From the NCBI GenBank assembly GCA_037576195.1, contig CM075103.1:5518001-5582000 (forward strand): a stretch of DNA of 64,000 bases. Reading direction: 5' to 3'. Shown here piece after piece: positions 58,540-64,000 of the stretch. Both the position numbers and the translations under genes were made by a program. Each line of letters starts with the position of its first letter. Within the stretch, counting starts at the first letter, position 1. Origin of the DNA: Phytoseiulus persimilis. Lineage: Eukaryota; Arthropoda; Arachnida; Mesostigmata; Phytoseiidae. A model generated the notes under the pieces. The model saw only the letters and a program-made list of their open reading frames with translations, had not been told where the DNA came from and did no database searches.

Positions 58540-61395
58540 CATCGAGGGCGGTTCGTGCGAAGCAAGTTCAACTAGGACGTTGACGTCTCCGAACTGCTCT
58601 TGAATCACCTTGTTCTCTCCATGTGTATCGCTGAGTTTATTATACTCATGTTCCGACTCAGTCCATATATCGCGGCGAGCTTCGATTCGAACGAGCTTGA
58701 ACGGGCCCTTACAAGCGTAGCGAGATTGAATTGTGACAGACCCGATGCGAGGGTGGTCGTCGTTCCCGACCGCCGCTACGAGACTGCTTCTCCTCCGCTT
58801 CCGAAATCTCTTCGCGCCACGAAACGAGTTGCGTGACCAAATATCGTAGAACGTACAACGAAGTCTGAACTCTGTGCGCATACGGAGCATTCGGATCGTC
58901 CCGGGCGACCAAAGTCCCGAGCGCTTCCGCATCGGGAAGTCTGCTCGGCTTTTGTCCAAGATCGGAAAGCAAATCCAAAGTCACATTTTTATGGGCGCCA
59001 GCGGTATAATAAAGACAAATGCTCCTCGGCATCAATGACTGAGTACACATGTCAGATCGGGCGGGATCTGACCGATGTGACGCTCGAGCAATGTGCTTCT
59101 CTACGGGAGCGCAATGCCGATGGCTAGCCAAATTTCACATCGTAAGCCCCGAACGTTTTGTTCCTCTCGAGTGGGACGATTTTTGAAACGGCCGGCGGCC
59201 AACTTGGGAAACGCTATGCTGGATCCCTCTCTCACTCAAAGGAGCCCCTCAAGAGTCAATTACTTGGAAACTCGCGTCTCATTTCGTATGGACCCCGCAG
59301 CGCTGTTTCCGCACGAACAGAAAACGACGGGAGAATGATGGAAAACCGAAGATTTGTCAAGCGAGTTGCCCTGTTGGGAGCCCTACTCAGACGAAAACAT
59401 CTACAGGAGTCGCACTCCTATAGAAATTGGAGCTCCCGAGACCTGGACTCTTGCTCTTCGAAGCCGAAATAAATGGAGCGGAGCCAGAGCCAGCGCGAGT
59501 GGCGTGCAATGACAACAACGGTCCCCACGCAGGGTACAAAACAACAACAACAGCTCGGAACGGGCTGGTTAGCGATTCTCACACGCGCGTCGTTGACTTT
59601 CAATTCTCGCTGGGTGAATTATTTGATGCAGTGTAGCTAGCGAGCTACCTGGAAGCCGGACCGAGTCTCATCACGTAGTGCGGTTCTTCGCCTTACAGCT
59701 CCTTGTTCCGTCGGCGCGCGGGATATTAATTCTGTCATTTGTCAAGTGTGCCATTCCCGAGACAGTTTTTACGGAGCGAAGAAAGGGTGCACGGTCGATG
59801 CATCATCACGGTCCGTTTATTAAAGCCGAGAAAAGAGATGCGAGTCTTAGAAGCACATTAATCTTTAATGAAGTATGAATTACGGACTCCACGGACCTGC
59901 TACAGAGTCCTGCATATCAACAGCTGTCACTCATTCATTCGCTCTGTGAACTTAATATTCTGACCTAAATGAGACGGCGGCGACTCCTGCAACGCGATCC
60001 GTAGTCCATACCAAGGGAGACACTACGCCGAGCGGACGGCGGGAGAATCCGCAGCCGACTCCTAATCATTGCAAAGGAAACGGAGATTGGATCAAGATTA
60101 CGGAGACGGGAACTCATCGAGCTCCAACTATGCCATAGTCTGAGCAACTCGTTTGAAGTTGAGCCTCTGGGTGAAACAGTCGCCCCGTGAGCGTAGCCGA
60201 ATCTGAGCAGCCAGCCAGCGTCCTCTCCCATAGAAGCTCGCGAGCTGGTTTCGAGCTCTGACGGCAATCAACAGAAATAACGAGGAGTTCCCGCGACGCT
60301 CCTTGATTTGTCGCTTATCAAATTATAGAACTATCCTTATAGTGGTTGCACATGAGTTCCATGAATGTGACGTGAGTCAGCATCTTCTGCCGTTCCGCGA
60401 GTTGACCCCGAAATCGCGAAGCAACCGAATCCGCGACATCGCGGCTTGCTGACGTAGGCAGCCGGCGATGCTGCATCGGCATCGCTCAGGTTTCACCGCA
60501 AGGACGAATATGCGTTTCGCCTTTTACTAAACGCATCCGTGCGGAGGAACACTCACAATGAGCCTAATGGCAATTTTTGCAGCTCCGCGAGGAGCACCCT
60601 TAAACAATCAAAGAATAAAGGTCGCGGTGGAGGTCTGCTGGCATCTTAGTGAGTCAGACTGCCCGATCGGCATCGTTTCCTCCTCCCCTGGGATGTTTGG
60701 AAACAGTTGTGCACCCTTTCGTATCCGAGAATTGCGTCGGAAGCCCGTACGCGTTTTGCGTAGATTGTGGAGGATTACACTGACTGTGAGAGGCATTGCA
60801 TCTTGCGACTCTGACTCGGGAAGAAAGAAAACAGGATTTTTATTTTTTCAAATCTTCTGATTTTCGAGTCAGGATGGTTCCCAAGGTGGTGTTCAACGTC
60901 GAAAGGGCCTCTCCGAGGAGTACGCGGAGCGAAATGGCCGTATCATCGAACGAGTGAACAAAAGAAGCAATGAGAACGTTGTTGTGAGCCGTGCATCGCG
61001 CTGCCGCTATGTTTCAAAGCGCGCTCGGATGCAGCCAATGCTCAACGAGCGCCTTTCAAAAGGTAACGACTTCCGTCACCGAGCAACCCCCGCGGACTCT
61101 CCGCCATCGCCAGGATGAGCCTGAACCGGAGCTCTTGAATGCCACTCAACTCCCTTGGCTGCTCTGCGCCTGCCTTGCAACGAGTCGGTGCTCCGGACGC
61201 CATCAACCAGTTTCATGCTTCGAACTGCACATCACAATCGAATTGTGTACACAAATATCTCTCCGTGTTTGTTGCACTCGGGCTGGGGCGCCGGCCTGGC
61301 AACAAGTTCGTGTACAATGAGGAAGATTTCCCATACTTGAACAGCTCAGTGTCGCGTTCCGAGATTTTGGACAGTTTCCTGAGGCCGGGATTTTG
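58540..61395. other. Stretch without a recognised gene
   Basis: Overlapping minus-strand frames at 58534-59131 look protein-like in places but match nothing I know. I saw no RNA genes. Confidence 0.3.
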
Positions 61396-61399
61396 ACCG

Positions 61400-61950
61400 G
61401 AGAACTCATCGTCCATAGCGAGTCAAAGCGGGCTTAGAAGGTAGCGCTTCGCTTTCCAGCAGCATTCGATGGAAGAATCTTCCCGGATGAGACGAAGCGC
61501 TTCTCTTATTGGAGACAAAGGAGCCCGCTTTTGGATGCTCGAATCGGATAGTTTCGGGGAGATGAAGAAGCGTTCTTCGAAGAAATTTCCTGTAGAAACC
61601 TCGGGGCTCTTTTTTGGCCGCCGAGTCCGAGCGGTATCGATCGGTGACCAGCAGGAAAGCCGTCGGGGTCGCTGGAGATCGACATTGGAAGTCCATTCAC
61701 GATTTCAGATAGACCAGCAGTGATTACGACCTCGGAAATCGGTTCCGCGGTGAGCAGGATGACGATCCCGTTGACTGCTCTTCTCCAACGCGAATCCCGA
61801 ATCTCGTGTATGTCGATCGTGGGAAGAACTGAATACTATTCGCGAGTTGTCTTCTCCTTGATAATCTTGACACTGAAGGAGCTATATACTTCGGGAGGCG
61901 GTATGTGCGCCGACGTAAATAGCAGGAAAAGCTCGTAACTGCATGTGTCA
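61400..61950 (-). pseudogene. MATH-BTB remnant
   Basis: Near 61830-61940 the minus strand reads YELFLLFTSAHIPPPEVYSS followed by SVKIIKEKTTRE, like the MATH core. Near 61580-61620 it reads PRGFYRKFLRRTLL, close to the MATH end of SPOP-type proteins (GFKKFIRRDFLL). Near 61440-61560 IRFEHPKAG...NKRSASSHPGRFFHRML follows the BTB pattern (K..LS..S..F..ML). The order MATH then BTB is that of the SPOP/TDPOZ family. The pieces lie in different frames, so the gene is probably dead, though introns could explain part of this. Confidence 0.35.
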
Positions 61951-63525
61951 AGATCTTCCCGCTAGCCGGTATCCAACGGATAATTTTAGCCGTCTGACTT
62001 CTGGTTAACGCTGCAGGCCCTTGGAGTTTCGGCATTTTAGGGCATCACGAGAGCCTCATGGATCCTTTTCGCACAGGAACGGGGCATTCGCTCCACATAA
62101 CCATGTCATGTCGGTGATGAAGAGACAGCTTCATTCCTCTCCCAGCGAAGACCCTACTCGAGTCCAGGCCAGTTTCGGTACATTTCGAATTCCTTGAAAA
62201 CTCCAAACCGATAGGAAGCGGAGTGCAAGAAGCTTGAACGGCGGTCACACGGTCAGCCGGAGCGCTCTGACAGACAAAAGCACAGACCGCATTTACCTAC
62301 TTCCGCGGGTTAGAAATATGTATTCAAGGAATTATTTGTTTCATGCGATCAAGTCCGACAGTTGAGTTCATTCTCCGAGGGGTGAATGGAAGTTTCGATT
62401 CGAAAGACAAAGATTTGAAAAAAATTCTGAGCCATGTATTCACGTTAGCGTCGTTAGATCGGACGGAGGGAGCGAAAAATGACATATCCGGGCTTTTGCA
62501 ACCGCGATGATGACCGTTGCCCTAACCTTGCCCGGCTTATTTCGAGCAGCAGCTGTGGCTCTGGAGGATGGTATCGTAGAACCAAACATTACTGACTGGG
62601 GAGCCAGGCCTGTGTTTTGTAATCAGTGCAGAGTAATGTTTTTGCTGGTTGCGCCTCTCTGCCTCGTGTTTTGTTACAATGAAAGCCCCTTTTCGTCGTA
62701 CTATCTGGTCGCGTCGGGTCTCTCTGTCTTCCTTATCTTCAACAGCGCGCTATCCCTAACTCCGCGTATCCGCCCTGAACTCTCCGCGGCATTCTCGCAA
62801 GCGCCATTCCCCGAGGACCCGTCGTGGGCGTCCGTCTCAGTCCGCCCGTGCTGCGTTGGACTCGGTGGGTTTCGGGTTCACAATCAAATGCACAGGTATG
62901 CGCCGGGGTCCTTTACGTGACCAGGACTCCATGTCCGCCAGACAGTCAGTCGGAGGGATTCGCCCGCCAGGAGAGTTTCTCTCCTCTTCGTGTCCCCACC
63001 TGCTTCAGCGAACGCACCTCGGCACACCTGAACAAGGAAAGTTGCGCAGACAGTCGAAGACAGACATTTCCGTCGGCTGAATCATGTCTCTCGATTCTAC
63101 CGATCGGAAATCCCAATCGGTTCTGCCCTGAAAGGAGCCGAATCCACAGTGCCATGCCCAAAAATAGTCATGAGGATTTTCAGTTTCCGAATGAAATTTG
63201 CGTTCTCGTCTCCTTTGTTGTGAATTCTTCAGTTATCCCATCGAGGAGCTACCGTCAAGTGCAGAACAGCTCAGAATTCACCCTTCGTTGTCTGATTCGA
63301 TCCGAATCGTGGCAAAGTCGTTGATCTGGGCCTACCGGCAATTTTTCCCAACTGCTTGTTGGTGACGGCCAGGAAAACTGTCCTGGGACCGAGCTGAGTC
63401 TCTTCTATAGGTTTTGTGCGGCCAGAGAAGTAAAGTTGCTGATGTTGGACTCGGATCTCTACAATCAGGTGACATTGTGTCTTTCAAAGAATCCGTCGTT
63501 TGGTATTGGTATTTATTTATCCTCA
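61951..63525. other. Stretch without a recognised gene
   Basis: A plus-strand frame at 62507-62920 (137 codons) has two hydrophobic stretches (FLLVAPLCLVFCY and YYLVASGLSVFLIF) but no family match and no splice partner. I cannot support it as a gene. Confidence 0.35.
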
Positions 63526-63529
63526 TATA

Positions 63530-64000
63530 TATATGATACTTTCGTTTCAGTGGCGAGTTGCCTCAGCGGATATTTGTAGTTTCTTTCTCCCACTGCTGTA
63601 GGAGTCTCTTGGTGTGGCCTGTCATCTCTGAGGAGGGGTTTTCGTCGAGCCCCAGTCGATTTAGTGTTTCCTCTTCCTCGTGGTATATTTCGTTGCATTC
63701 CCAGATGACGTGGCTCAGGGTTTCCGGGTATACTCCACATCTAACGCATGTGGTATCTAATCCCGGTTCGGAGTTTTGTCTGGATTAATGTTAAGGATGC
63801 TTTCCGTTTGAACTGGATTCTCCGGACGTATTCCGTCTGCGTATTTCTCACGTTTCCCAGAGTTGATTCTTAGCGGTTATTTCCTTCTCAACCCTTACGT
63901 CGGAATATTTTGTGTACATTCATATTGGAGGCCGTTCGTATTCCCAGCGCGACGTTTCATTGCGCGGATACGACTCTTGAACTCTTGTACGAATTGAATT
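63530..64000 (-). mobile_element. LINE 3' end, cut by the window edge
   Basis: The minus strand carries CVRCGVYPETLSHVIWEC, a Cys/His knuckle of the non-LTR reverse transcriptase tail, then LNRLGLDENPSSE and KRLLQQWEKETTNIR with a stop at 63563-63565. A 3' tail of short A-rich repeats (ATAAATAAATACCAATACC) follows below 63530. Further upstream the frame is broken by a stop. The layout is the same as in the remnant at 7.93-8.67 kb, so both belong to related families. The rest lies outside the window. Confidence 0.7.

Overview
The window is eukaryotic. Its genes have several short introns (mostly about 80 to 300 bases) with GT..AG borders, AATAAA-type poly(A) signals and no operons. The gene content is metazoan (Spt5, a ZC3H4-type triple CCCH protein, PRPF38B, MsrA). 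Two secreted cuticle-type proteins and a short-loop arthropod Kazal protein point to an arthropod. I infer a chelicerate, most likely a mite, but nothing in the window proves the order.

Layout. An AAPAVSY-repeat cuticle-type protein lies at 462-1850 (minus). A mariner element at 5048-7277 is split by a foldback-like element at 5396-6334. A decayed LINE 3' end lies at about 7.93-8.67 kb. Spt5 occupies 12689-16422 (minus, five exons, about 1071 aa). A GC-rich, microsatellite-rich stretch at 21-24 kb precedes and forms the first intron of a ZC3H4-like gene (22411-28753, plus, six exons, about 905 aa). A His/Gly-rich secreted cuticle-type protein follows at 35773-39371 (plus, four exons). Next come a possible membrane receptor piece at 40793-41329 (minus), MsrA at 41698-43007 (minus, four exons, 222 aa), a Kazal protein at 44775-45166 (plus, two exons) and PRPF38B at 45399-47206 (minus, four exons, 310 aa), the last two convergent.

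From about 47 kb to the right end I find no intact gene. This half holds a second foldback-like element (55972-56764), a scrap resembling a Cdc7-type kinase, several decayed exons that look like one MATH/BTB family, and at the right edge the 3' end of another LINE copy.

The housekeeping genes share a theme of transcription and RNA processing (elongation by Spt5, transcript restriction by the ZC3H4 family, splicing by PRPF38B), but the spacing gives no sign of co-regulation. The most notable object is the foldback-like element family. Its two copies sit in opposite orientation about 50 kb apart, each has a perfect 9-bp target duplication, the inverted arms are built of 32-bp subrepeats, the core carries nested hairpins, and no transposase is visible.
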